Of a DNA stretch of 45,405 nt, positions 15,153-22,152 are shown piece by piece (the stretch's first letter is position 1; each line of letters starts with the position of its first letter). The DNA lies in IMG/VR virus record IMGVR_UViG_3300034106_001777, positions 1-45,405 of that record. One strand, 5' to 3'. The notes under the pieces were generated by a model. It was not told the origin of the DNA, made no database searches, and saw only the letters and a list, made by a program, of their open reading frames with translations. Source of the stretch: a virus. The position numbers were made by a program, and so were the translations under genes.

Positions 15153-15301
15153 AAATACCTACTCTGTATCTATCATACGCCAAGAGCGTGCTTCGAGTCA
15201 TCGCATTTGGTGGATTGGCTGCAGGGTTTCTGGTTGCCGAAGTAACTGCTGGTCTGTTGCTATTGGCTGAGTTAATTCGAATTGCGGAGGAACGCAAATG
15301 A
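15149..15301 (+). CDS. small single-pass membrane protein
   Basis: 50 residues: a basic start (YAKSVLR), one long hydrophobic helix (VIAFGGLAAGFLVAEVTAGL and onward), and a charged end ending RIAEERK. ATGA overlap with both neighbours; the GGAGG of the next gene lies in its last codons. Confidence 0.6.
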   Translation: MKIPTLYLSYAKSVLRVIAFGGLAAGFLVAEVTAGLLLLAELIRIAEERK

Positions 15302-15660
15302 CTAAGATCTTTGTCTTTGGTTCTAACCTTGCTGGTCGCCACGGTGCCGGGGCAGCTAAGTATGCACACGAGCGCTACGGCGCAGAGTATGGTGTAGGTG
15401 TTGGTCGGACTGGCTGTTCATATGCCATTCCCACCAAAGACTTTAGTCTTAAGACTCTTACTCTTGAAGCAATTGAGCAACACATCGCTGACTTTATCAA
15501 GTATGCATATGCTAATCCTGATGATGAGTTTCTACTGACTCCTATTGGTTGTGGTCTTGCTGGCTATCGTCGTGACCAGATCAAGCCACTGATTGAAAAG
15601 TACAACCGACCTTCAAATGTGATATACACCAAAGAATGGGAAGATGAGGATATTAACTAA
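15298..15660 (+). CDS. macro-domain-like phage protein (A1S_2505-type)
   Basis: 120 residues. The sequence FVFGSNLAGRHGAGAAKYA at the N-terminus, then SYAIPTKD and LTPIGCGLAGYRRDQI, follows the order of ADP-ribose-binding macro domains (Gly-rich loop, GxGxAG, second Gly loop). It matches the group I know as phage non-structural proteins. Macro domains bind or hydrolyse ADP-ribose; some phages use such enzymes against host ADP-ribose signalling or toxin modification. The fold call is fairly secure, the role is inference. Strong GGAGGAACGC ribosome site. Confidence 0.7.
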   Translation: MTKIFVFGSNLAGRHGAGAAKYAHERYGAEYGVGVGRTGCSYAIPTKDFSLKTLTLEAIEQHIADFIKYAYANPDDEFLLTPIGCGLAGYRRDQIKPLIEKYNRPSNVIYTKEWEDEDIN

Positions 15661-15983
15661 TGAATAAAGAAGAACGCAATAAGGCAATCGAGAAGATTCA
15701 GTCTGATGTTGAAGATATCAAGCATGATGTTGCTTTGATCATTCAGCACCTCCTTAAGAAAGATGAACCTAATCCAATTCCTCCTCATGTTCCATATCCT
15801 CGTGACGGTATTCCAACTCCTCCAGTGAAATGTTCAAAGTGTGGAATGGAGTTTAGAGGAGTAATGGGATATGTCTGTGCTGATATTCACTGTCCTACGT
15901 TTATGAGACCGTATTACGGCACGAAAATTGTCACCACAGGGTACACTCCCTGGCAATCATATAATGAGAAGCCTAAAGAATGA
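15660..15983 (+). CDS. coiled-coil and zinc-ribbon protein
   Basis: 107 residues. Residues 1-35 form a helix (KIQSDVEDIKHDVALIIQHL), then a Pro-rich linker, then a zinc-binding part with CSKCGMEF and CADIHCP. Overlaps the previous gene by one base. Function unknown. Confidence 0.65.
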   Translation: MNKEERNKAIEKIQSDVEDIKHDVALIIQHLLKKDEPNPIPPHVPYPRDGIPTPPVKCSKCGMEFRGVMGYVCADIHCPTFMRPYYGTKIVTTGYTPWQSYNEKPKE

Positions 15984-16168
15984 ACTGGTATGAATGGCTT
16001 GGTTATCACAGTATGGATATTGATACAGGTGAAGACTCGCTTGACCTTATGAAGAAAGCATACATCGCAGGGCTTCAAACTGCTTATGACCAAATGTATA
16101 AAAATGAAGATGGCGACTATGACTTCGTTATGTGGCGCTTGAAAAATCTAATAGAGGAAAGCAAATGA
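15980..16168 (+). CDS. small acidic protein
   Basis: 62 residues, helical, with a WYEWLGYHSMD start and DSLDLMKKAYIAGLQTAYDQ in the middle. No family recognised. ATGA overlaps on both sides. Confidence 0.6.
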   Translation: MNWYEWLGYHSMDIDTGEDSLDLMKKAYIAGLQTAYDQMYKNEDGDYDFVMWRLKNLIEESK

Positions 16169-16656
16169 GCAACATGTTGAAATGGGCGGAAGCCGAACTT
16201 AAACTGGCTGGATATGATATTAATGATCCAGAAGATGGACCAAACCGTTGGCTTGCAGAAGGAACGCTTGAGCTTCTCAAAGTGTTCTCAGAACAAGGAC
16301 ACAGCGGTATGTCGGCACCGTATGCAGTAGCTTTGTTTGAGAAGCTCGCATCATGGAAACCTATTGCTCCTTTGACTGGCGAATCTGACGAGTGGACGGA
16401 AGTCAGCGCAGATATGTGGCAGAACAAACGTAACAGTTCTGTCTTTAAGGATGAAGATGGGCGACCATACTGGATGGATGGTCGAGTGTTTTGGGAATGG
16501 TATTCATCGCCAGATATTGACGAAGGTAAACCATATAAGAGCTACTATACGGGTCGTGAAAGCCGAGTGTTTATTGAGTTTCCGTGGACACAACCAGAAA
16601 AGCCTGAGTATGTTTTTGTACCAACAGAACAGTTTCCAAACGAGGTAATCGAATGA
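16165..16656 (+). CDS. conserved phage protein of unknown function
   Basis: 163 residues from the ATG at 16165, chosen because AGAGGAAAG lies just upstream and it overlaps the preceding stop; an in-frame ATG at 16132 lacks both. The motifs EQGHSGMSAPYAVALFEKL and PLTGESDEW are a recurring pattern I recognise from many tailed-phage proteins that have no assigned activity. The C-terminal half is rich in Trp and acidic residues. Confidence 0.7.
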   Translation: MSNMLKWAEAELKLAGYDINDPEDGPNRWLAEGTLELLKVFSEQGHSGMSAPYAVALFEKLASWKPIAPLTGESDEWTEVSADMWQNKRNSSVFKDEDGRPYWMDGRVFWEWYSSPDIDEGKPYKSYYTGRESRVFIEFPWTQPEKPEYVFVPTEQFPNEVIE

Positions 16657-16835
16657 CTGAGTTAGTATGTGAAGGGTGTAAACAGCCACTCACCGATTGT
16701 GGTCCTATCGGTTGGGAATGCTGCAATAAGGATTGTACATACGACCAAGATATCTATATCAGATGGCTGCGTAAAGACAAAGAACGTAAAGAACGAGCCG
16801 AACTTGCTCGACTAAAAGAAAAATACGAGGGATAA
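16653..16835 (+). CDS. small zinc-finger protein
   Basis: 60 residues. Cys pairs in LVCEGCKQPL and WECCNKDCTY make a treble-clef or ribbon-like zinc site, followed by a charged helix (RWLRKDKERKERAELARLKE). Function unknown. Confidence 0.65.
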   Translation: MTELVCEGCKQPLTDCGPIGWECCNKDCTYDQDIYIRWLRKDKERKERAELARLKEKYEG

Positions 16836-16837
16836 AG

Positions 16838-17497
16838 ATGCGTGTATACATAGGACCTTATCGCTACCGTTGGATTTCTAAAGTCCATGATCGTTGGATG
16901 GATAGAAAGTACGCCGAGACATGGTGGGATATGGATGAAGACAAGTATACTTGGATGGACAAGTTTACTTACAAACTCGAGAGTGCCCTTCAAACTCTCT
17001 ATAACAAAACTATCAATAAGTATCTTGACAAAGCTCAACGCAAGGTTAAGATCCACGTTGACGGATACGATGTTTGGGGTGCGGATCATACGATCGCAAT
17101 GCTTGTTCATCCTTTGCTGTTGAAGCTGAAAGAGAACAAGCACGGTGCACCTTATGTTGATGATGAGGATGTTCCTGAGCATCTTCGTAGCACTGCTGCA
17201 CCACCAAAAAGGGATGAATGGGACATTGATGATAACCACGAAGCACGTTGGGACTGGGTTCTCGACGAGATGATCTGGGCATTCGAGCAATGCGCAAAGG
17301 ACGACACTGGTGACGATCAATTCTACTCTGGTGAGGTTGATTGGAAGTTTGTAAAAGAAGACGACAAATACTCTAGAATGGAATATGGCCCGAACCATAC
17401 GTTCAAGGTAGACGAAGAAGGTAAGAAAGCTCACTACGATCGCATCAAGAACGGCCACCGACTTTTTGGAAAGTATTATTTTTCACTTTGGGATTAA
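16838..17497 (+). CDS. conserved phage protein of unknown function
   Basis: 219 residues, the largest of the cluster. Hallmarks are VKIHVDGYDVWGADHTIAML and a helical Trp-rich section (WVLDEMIWAFEQC). The sequence pattern is one I associate with many phages of diverse hosts, so it is a real phage protein, but no activity is known to me. It ends the cluster; the next gene has its own Pho-type promoter. Confidence 0.75.
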   Translation: MRVYIGPYRYRWISKVHDRWMDRKYAETWWDMDEDKYTWMDKFTYKLESALQTLYNKTINKYLDKAQRKVKIHVDGYDVWGADHTIAMLVHPLLLKLKENKHGAPYVDDEDVPEHLRSTAAPPKRDEWDIDDNHEARWDWVLDEMIWAFEQCAKDDTGDDQFYSGEVDWKFVKEDDKYSRMEYGPNHTFKVDEEGKKAHYDRIKNGHRLFGKYYFSLWD

Positions 17498-17518
17498 TTT
17501 TACAAAAATTTATTCCAA

Positions 17519-17550
17519 CTGTTATACGATTGTTACATCTTCAATATAAT
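17519..17550 (+). promoter_or_regulatory. PhoB-box-like site and -10 element of the pst operon
   Basis: CTGTTAT (17519-17525), ACGA, TTGTTAC (17530-17536): two 7-base direct repeats spaced by 4, close to the PhoB consensus (CTGTCAT, 4 bases, CTGTCAC). TATAAT follows at 17545-17550, 8 bases after the box, with no TTGACA-like -35. This is the layout of a PhoB-activated promoter. No other promoter in the window looks like this. Confidence 0.6.
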
Positions 17551-17555
17551 ATAGT

Positions 17556-17580
17556 AATATCCCCAATGAATAGGGATATT
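17556..17580 (+). promoter_or_regulatory. hairpin in the pstS leader
   Basis: AATATCCC (17556-17563), 9-base loop, GGGATATT (17573-17580), just after the predicted transcription start and 18 bases before the pstS ATG. No proper T tract follows (TAAAC), so a leader stem or transcript-stabilising element is more likely than a terminator. Confidence 0.45.
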
Positions 17581-17598
17581 TAAACAAAGGAGAATTAT

Positions 17599-18564
17599 AT
17601 GAAAGCTTTACTATCAGCGGCGGCAATTATTGCTTTGGCGTCCACGACTGCGTTTGCAAGAGATAACGTTCAAGTAACAGGATCGTCTACAGTACTACCA
17701 TATGCAACCATTGTCGCAGAGGCATTTGGTGAAAATTTTGATTTTCCGTCGCCAGTAGTTGAAGGTGGTGGTTCGGGTGCAGGCCGTAAGAAGCTCTGCG
17801 AAGGTGTTGGTGAAAACACTGTTGACATCGCAAATAGTTCTTCAAAGATGAAGGATGAAGAAAGAGCCAAGTGTGAAGAAGCAATTGGTGAAGTGACTGA
17901 GGTTCGTATTGGTTATGACGGTATCGTGTTTGCATCGAACATCGATCAACTTAATATCGATAATCTAACAGTCGAACAACTCTATAGCGCTCTACACGAG
18001 TCGAGCACTGCAAAACTCTGGAGTGAAGTCGACTCGACTCTTCCAGAAGTAGCAATCCTTGCATACATTCCAGGTACCAAACACGGCACTCGTGAAGTGT
18101 TCGATGTAAAGGTGATGGAAGAAGGTTGTAAAGCAGCTCTCGGTGTTGAGAAACTCGATGACGATCAAAAGAAAGCTTGTGTGAAAGTAAGAACTGACGG
18201 TGCAGCAGTTGACATCGATGGCGACTACACAGAAACACTTGCTCGTCTTGATGCTAATAAAACATCGCTAGGTGTGTTTGGTCTTAGCTTCTATCAGAAC
18301 AACACTGATAAACTAGAAGTTGCCACGGTAAGTGGCGTGGCACCAAGCGTAGAAACCATCTCAAGCGGTGACTATCCAATCAGCCGTCCACTTTACTTCT
18401 ACGTGAAGAACGCTCACCTCAGCGTCATTCCTGGTCTGAAGGAATACATCGAGTTCTTCGTGAGTGATGAGATGGCAGGTCCTGATGGCGCTCTTGCACA
18501 GTATGGATTGGTTCCAGATCCAGAACTTGCAGCTACTCAGGCTGAAGTTTCTGCTCTTAAATAA
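17599..18564 (+). CDS. pstS: periplasmic phosphate-binding protein PstS
   Basis: 321 residues with a Sec signal peptide (1-20, ending TTAFA). Phosphate-binding regions are recognisable: TGSSTVLPYA (27-36), GGGSGAGRKKLCEG and DIANSSSKMKDEE, then GTKHGTREVFD. PstS binds inorganic phosphate and hands it to the host PstCAB transporter; no pstCAB genes are here, so it must serve a host transporter. Phage pstS is known from cyanophages, where it is induced in phosphate-starved hosts. It has a consensus ribosome site (AAAGGAG) and a Pho-type promoter, and is followed after 2 bases by the PlcP-like gene. Confidence 0.92.
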   Translation: MKALLSAAAIIALASTTAFARDNVQVTGSSTVLPYATIVAEAFGENFDFPSPVVEGGGSGAGRKKLCEGVGENTVDIANSSSKMKDEERAKCEEAIGEVTEVRIGYDGIVFASNIDQLNIDNLTVEQLYSALHESSTAKLWSEVDSTLPEVAILAYIPGTKHGTREVFDVKVMEEGCKAALGVEKLDDDQKKACVKVRTDGAAVDIDGDYTETLARLDANKTSLGVFGLSFYQNNTDKLEVATVSGVAPSVETISSGDYPISRPLYFYVKNAHLSVIPGLKEYIEFFVSDEMAGPDGALAQYGLVPDPELAATQAEVSALK

Positions 18565-18566
18565 GA

Positions 18567-19337
18567 ATGAAATATAAAAGCATCTTCATAAGTGATGTGC
18601 ATTTAGGAACCAGAGGGTGTCAAGCAGACGCCCTCTGTGTTTTCTTAAAAAACAACACAAGCGAAAACCTATTCCTAGTTGGTGATATGCTGGATGGTTG
18701 GCGCTTAAAGAAACGTTGGTACTTTCCACAGAGTCATGCCAATGTGATACGCAGAATACTCACGGCAGCTAAGCGTGGCACTAGAGTAGAATACATATTA
18801 GGTAATCACGATGAAGCAGGCCGTAAGTTTTTAAACTTTGATATCAGCTTCGGTAATATTAAAGTAACTAACAGACAAGACTACATAGGTTTAGACGGCA
18901 AACGTTATCTGGTTATTCATGGTGACTTCTTTGACGTATTGATGCATGATAAAAAATGGTTGATGCACATTGGAGATACTTTGTATGACGCTATGATATA
19001 TGCCAATGTTCAGTTTAATCGAGTAAGAAGTTTGTTTGGTATGGACTATTGGAGTTTAAGTAAATATCTAAAACAGAATACTAAACACGCGTTAAACTTT
19101 ATCAATCGTTACGAAGAACATCTAGCTGCCTATTGTAAGCAACATGGATATGACGGAATAATTTGTGGTCACATTCATCATGCTGAAATAAAAGAAATAA
19201 ATGGTGTTATATACATGAACGATGGCGACTGGGTCGAGAGTGCCACCGCTCTGGTAGAACACTTTGATGGAAGATGGGAGATAGTGCATTATGCCGAAGA
19301 TCTTAATAGTTACAGACAACTTACCGAATCAGATTAA
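18567..19337 (+). CDS. plcP: PlcP-like metallophosphoesterase (phospholipase C type; LpxH relative)
   Basis: 256 residues. Metal sites: D10-x-H12 (FISDVHLG), GD40, GN80-H81-D82, HGD (118-120) and GHIHH (201-205). SDVHLGTRGCQAD, LVGDMLDGW and NDGDWVESATALVEH are typical of the alphaproteobacterial family often annotated UDP-2,3-diacylglucosamine diphosphatase that includes Sinorhizobium PlcP. PlcP splits phosphatidylcholine and related lipids into diacylglycerol and phospho-headgroup during phosphate limitation. Position between pstS and an Agt-like glycosyltransferase is the main reason to prefer PlcP over LpxH. No signal peptide, so it should act at the cytoplasmic membrane face. Substrate is inferred. 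Confidence 0.78.
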   Translation: MKYKSIFISDVHLGTRGCQADALCVFLKNNTSENLFLVGDMLDGWRLKKRWYFPQSHANVIRRILTAAKRGTRVEYILGNHDEAGRKFLNFDISFGNIKVTNRQDYIGLDGKRYLVIHGDFFDVLMHDKKWLMHIGDTLYDAMIYANVQFNRVRSLFGMDYWSLSKYLKQNTKHALNFINRYEEHLAAYCKQHGYDGIICGHIHHAEIKEINGVIYMNDGDWVESATALVEHFDGRWEIVHYAEDLNSYRQLTESD

Positions 19338-20298
19338 TGGTGTGGTTACGACCTACAAAAATATTGAGACGTATGCGATTCGCGACGGTTATACTGTTGA
19401 TTATATTCATCCCGGGATGTACGGCCATATTGATTGCCCAAAGTACAATGAAGTTAAGCTTGCCTGGGCACCTCCTTGGGTTGTTGGGAAAGAGATCAAG
19501 AAGATTGATCCGGATTATATACACATCGCCACAGAAGGTCCTATGGGTATGTCTGCTAGAAGGTATCTTGCAATACGTGGGATTAAGTACAATACTGCTT
19601 ACCATACTAAGTTTCCTGAAGGTGTAAGGACGTTACTAGGAATTCCTGAAGGAATTACTTGGGCAGTTGTGCGCTGGTTCCATAAGAATAGCAATAAGGT
19701 ACTCACTACGACAAAATCAATGGTCGATGAACTTCATGCGCATGGATTTAATAACAATGTTATTCATTGGACTCGAGGAGTTGATAGGGATATATTCAAA
19801 CCGGCAGTGAAAGAACCATGCTCGCACATTAACCTCGTTTGCGTGAGTCGAGTAAGCAAAGAAAAAAATCTGGAAGCTTTTCTTGAGATAAACTACCCCA
19901 ATGCAGTTAAAACTATCGTAGGCGATGGTCCTATGTTAGAAACATACAAGAAGCAATATCCTTACGTGAACTTTGTAGGTGCCAAACGTGGTGCTGAACT
20001 CGCGCATTATTATCAACAGGCTGATGTTTTTGTGTTTCCTAGTCGTTGGGATACATTTGGATTGGTGATGATTGAGGCAATGGCATGCGGTACTCCGGTC
20101 GCTGCTTATCCTGTGCAAGGACCATTAGACGTAATAGATCAAGATGTAACTGGTTATATGGATGAGGATATCACTATCGCTATTAAAAAATCTCTTGACC
20201 TCGATAGAGAATCAGTATACAAATTCAGCATGAAATGGGATTGGGGAAACGCTTGGAACATTTTTCGAGACAATCTTATAAACTGTAAAACTAACTAG
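19291..20298 (+). CDS. GT4 glycosyltransferase, Agt-like (diacylglycerol glycosylation candidate)
   Basis: 335 residues, GT-B fold. The N-terminal domain starts KILIVTDNLPNQINGVVTT and has HIATEGPMGMSARRYL and AYHTKFPE, as in the glycosyltransferase that accompanies plcP in alphaproteobacteria. The C-terminal sugar-nucleotide domain shows VSRVSKEKN, IVGDGPML and the donor motif D254-x7-E262 (DTFGLVMIEAMACGTPV). In Agrobacterium, Agt adds glucose or glucuronate from UDP-sugars to diacylglycerol. The gene overlaps the PlcP-like gene by 47 bases, with GGGAG before its ATG, so the two proteins are made together. Another acceptor is possible. Confidence 0.8.
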   Translation: MPKILIVTDNLPNQINGVVTTYKNIETYAIRDGYTVDYIHPGMYGHIDCPKYNEVKLAWAPPWVVGKEIKKIDPDYIHIATEGPMGMSARRYLAIRGIKYNTAYHTKFPEGVRTLLGIPEGITWAVVRWFHKNSNKVLTTTKSMVDELHAHGFNNNVIHWTRGVDRDIFKPAVKEPCSHINLVCVSRVSKEKNLEAFLEINYPNAVKTIVGDGPMLETYKKQYPYVNFVGAKRGAELAHYYQQADVFVFPSRWDTFGLVMIEAMACGTPVAAYPVQGPLDVIDQDVTGYMDEDITIAIKKSLDLDRESVYKFSMKWDWGNAWNIFRDNLINCKTN

Positions 20299-20308
20299 AG
20301 GATAAACC

Positions 20309-21067
20309 ATGATTGTACTATTAGGATACGGCTTCGTTGGTAAAGCTCACTATAAAGCGTTTAGCCCTCATCACGAAATGTCTATCGTAGATCCGGCCTT
20401 CAGCAATATTCGTATCAAAGACATAGAAAACATTAGTGGTGCTATCGTCTGTGTTTCGACTCCATCATCTGAAGATGGAAGCTGTGATATGAGCATAATC
20501 TATAATGTAATTCAAGACATTCCAAAAGAAGCTCCAATTCTCATTAAGAGCACGATATCGATGGAGGGATGGGAAACTCTCGAAAGAAACTTTCCTGAAC
20601 ACTCCATCACATTTAGTCCAGAATTTCTTCGAGCTGCAAGCGCAGACGACGACCTTAAGAACCTCACTCATGCGTTCTTGGCTGGCGGTAACGTTCAATA
20701 CTGGTTAGATTTTTACACGACGGTGTATCCAGACATCAGCATAACTGTATGTAAGCCAAAGCACGCAATTGCCATCAAGTATTTTCGAAACTCGTTTCTT
20801 GCGGCAAAGTGTAGCTTCTTCAACGAGATCTACGATTTCTGTGAAACGCTCGGATTGGATTACGAGTCGGTTCGCTCTGGTGTCACGTTAGACTCTCGTA
20901 TCGGTGAGAGCCATACTTTTGTAAATGAGAACGATAGAGGCTGGGGCGGAGCGTGTTTTCCAAAGGATACCGCGGCGATTCTGCAGACGGCAAAGAACTC
21001 AGGCGTCGAGCTACAGACGCTAGAAGCTGCCGTAAAATATAATGAGTCTGTTCGAAAAAAAGTTTAA
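20309..21067 (+). CDS. short UDP-glucose 6-dehydrogenase-like protein
   Basis: 252 residues against about 430 for the usual enzyme. The NAD-binding Rossmann start LLGYGFVGKA (4-13), the VCVSTPSSEDGSCDMS loop, the central helix with KYFRNSFLAAKCSFFNE, and the catalytic Cys216 in GGACFPKD are all present. The C-terminal UDP-sugar-binding domain is missing; the protein ends soon after the central helix and there is no frameshift signature. The full enzyme oxidises UDP-glucose to UDP-glucuronate. If active it could feed the Agt-like enzyme and the UDP-glucuronate 4-epimerase at 31534. It starts 10 bases after the glycosyltransferase gene with AGAGGATAA as ribosome site. Confidence 0.8.
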   Translation: MIVLLGYGFVGKAHYKAFSPHHEMSIVDPAFSNIRIKDIENISGAIVCVSTPSSEDGSCDMSIIYNVIQDIPKEAPILIKSTISMEGWETLERNFPEHSITFSPEFLRAASADDDLKNLTHAFLAGGNVQYWLDFYTTVYPDISITVCKPKHAIAIKYFRNSFLAAKCSFFNEIYDFCETLGLDYESVRSGVTLDSRIGESHTFVNENDRGWGGACFPKDTAAILQTAKNSGVELQTLEAAVKYNESVRKKV

Positions 21068-21075
21068 GAAAGCCA

Positions 21076-21104
21076 TTGACATTTGCTTCTACATTGATTA
21101 TATC
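21076..21104 (+). promoter_or_regulatory. sigma70-like promoter
   Basis: TTGACA (21076-21081), 17-base spacer, TATATC (21099-21104). Resets transcription after the pst operon and drives 21131 and the kinase gene. Confidence 0.65.
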
Positions 21105-21130
21105 TATATTGTAAGCAATGGAGAACAACT

Positions 21131-21409
21131 ATGGCTATCGCAATCGTGACCCCCGAAGAAGTTGAAGTCGACGTCTGCTACGGCAACTTTGACGGTTCCT
21201 ATACCAAAACTATGTATGTAGTTGACTTCTTTAGAACTGAAGTAGGTATGTTGCACGGCGATCTCGACACATCGATGTATATCAAGACTGAACACGATGC
21301 AAAGATGATGGCCCGACTTTATGAACTCGGCATGACCGGCCGTGGCGAATACAACGAGATTACCTTTAACAAGATTTTTGAAGATGCAGAGGTTGGCGAA
21401 GATGCCTAA
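21131..21409 (+). CDS. phage protein of unknown function
   Basis: 92 residues. Beta-rich first half (VEVDVCYGNFDGSYTKTMYV), helical acidic second half. First gene behind its own promoter and overlaps the kinase gene by 8 bases. No family recognised. Confidence 0.65.
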   Translation: MAIAIVTPEEVEVDVCYGNFDGSYTKTMYVVDFFRTEVGMLHGDLDTSMYIKTEHDAKMMARLYELGMTGRGEYNEITFNKIFEDAEVGEDA

Positions 21410-21926
21410 GGTTGAAGTTCTCGTAGGTCTGCCTGGTTCAGGTAAGTCGACTCGATTGTCGTTTGTTGACGATCCGGAGTTTGGTGGAGACGTCTTTGTG
21501 TATAGCACTGATGCATATATCGAAGCTCGAGCCAAAGAAGCTGGTAAGTCTTACGACGACGTGTTCGGTGATCACATCAACGAAGCAACTAAGCATATGA
21601 ATAATGTGCTTGCAATTGCTATCAGCGCAGGGATTGATGTGTACTGGGATCAGACTAATATGTCTTCGAAGAAGCGTAAGAGCATCTTGTCGAAGTTCCC
21701 TAAGAACTATCACAAGGAATGTTGGTGCGTTCGTGTTCCTCAGACTGCTGAAGAGTGGGCTGAACTCGATCGTCGCCTTGATTCTCGTCCTGGGAAGACT
21801 ATCCCTCATCACATCATTGAAGCTATGGCTGATTCCTATGTTGAACCTGAACTCGATGAAGGCTTCGATAAGATCACCATTGTCGACATCTTTTGCAATG
21901 TAATTATGGAGAAGAAAAATGCATGA
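21402..21926 (+). CDS. polynucleotide 5'-kinase-type P-loop kinase (AAA_33)
   Basis: 174 residues from the ATG at 21402, which has GAGG upstream and leaves the Walker A at the N-terminus; the in-frame ATG at 21342 lies within the preceding gene. Walker A is GLPGSGKST (9-17); YSTDAYIEARAKEAGKSYDDVF matches the substrate-binding part of T4 Pnkp-type kinases; DQTNMS and RLDSRPGKTIP supply the lid residues. It would phosphorylate 5'-OH ends of RNA or DNA. The matching 3'-phosphatase domain is encoded separately at 25119, so the two halves of T4 PseT are split by about 3.2 kb. Confidence 0.82.
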   Translation: MPKVEVLVGLPGSGKSTRLSFVDDPEFGGDVFVYSTDAYIEARAKEAGKSYDDVFGDHINEATKHMNNVLAIAISAGIDVYWDQTNMSSKKRKSILSKFPKNYHKECWCVRVPQTAEEWAELDRRLDSRPGKTIPHHIIEAMADSYVEPELDEGFDKITIVDIFCNVIMEKKNA

Positions 21927-21966
21927 TATTGCGTACTTAGTTATTAATTGGAAATTGGAGGAATAG

Positions 21967-22152
21967 ATGGCTTTTTATACTATGATTGGCTTCATTGTCG
22001 TTGCGGCTGTGATTGGTGTTGGTGCGTATTGGGTGGTGTCAAATATCACGTTTAAACGCCAGCCTGAACGCTTCACGTATACCAAAGATGAAGATGGTAA
22101 TGAATACGTCCGTGATAACACTGTAACAACGAAAGATAAACCTGATGTTTAA
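21967..22152 (+). CDS. small membrane-anchored protein
   Basis: 61 residues: one N-terminal helix (about 4-26, MIGFIVVAAVIGVGAYWVV) and a soluble charged tail. GGAGGAAT ribosome site. It overlaps the SPFH gene by 8 bases and could be a partner of that membrane protein. Function unknown. Confidence 0.65.
   Translation: MAFYTMIGFIVVAAVIGVGAYWVVSNITFKRQPERFTYTKDEDGNEYVRDNTVTTKDKPDV

Noticed and set aside
16754-17458. 234-codon reverse-strand open frame
   Set aside because: Antisense of the conserved 16838-17497 gene; hydrophobic product without start signals.
18567-19337. Simple LpxH (lipid A biosynthesis) reading of the phosphoesterase
   Set aside because: Not excluded by motifs alone, but a phage gain from lipid A synthesis is less plausible than PlcP, given pstS before it and an Agt-type glycosyltransferase after it.
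17519-21067. pst/lipid genes as misassembled host DNA
   Set aside because: Same strand and packing as flanking phage genes, no pstCAB or host-like operon continuation, and a phage-type promoter resumes right after at 21076.
21919-21966. 15-codon open frame between the kinase and 21967
   Set aside because: Too short and without conserved features; more likely spacer carrying the GGAGGAAT ribosome site of the next gene.
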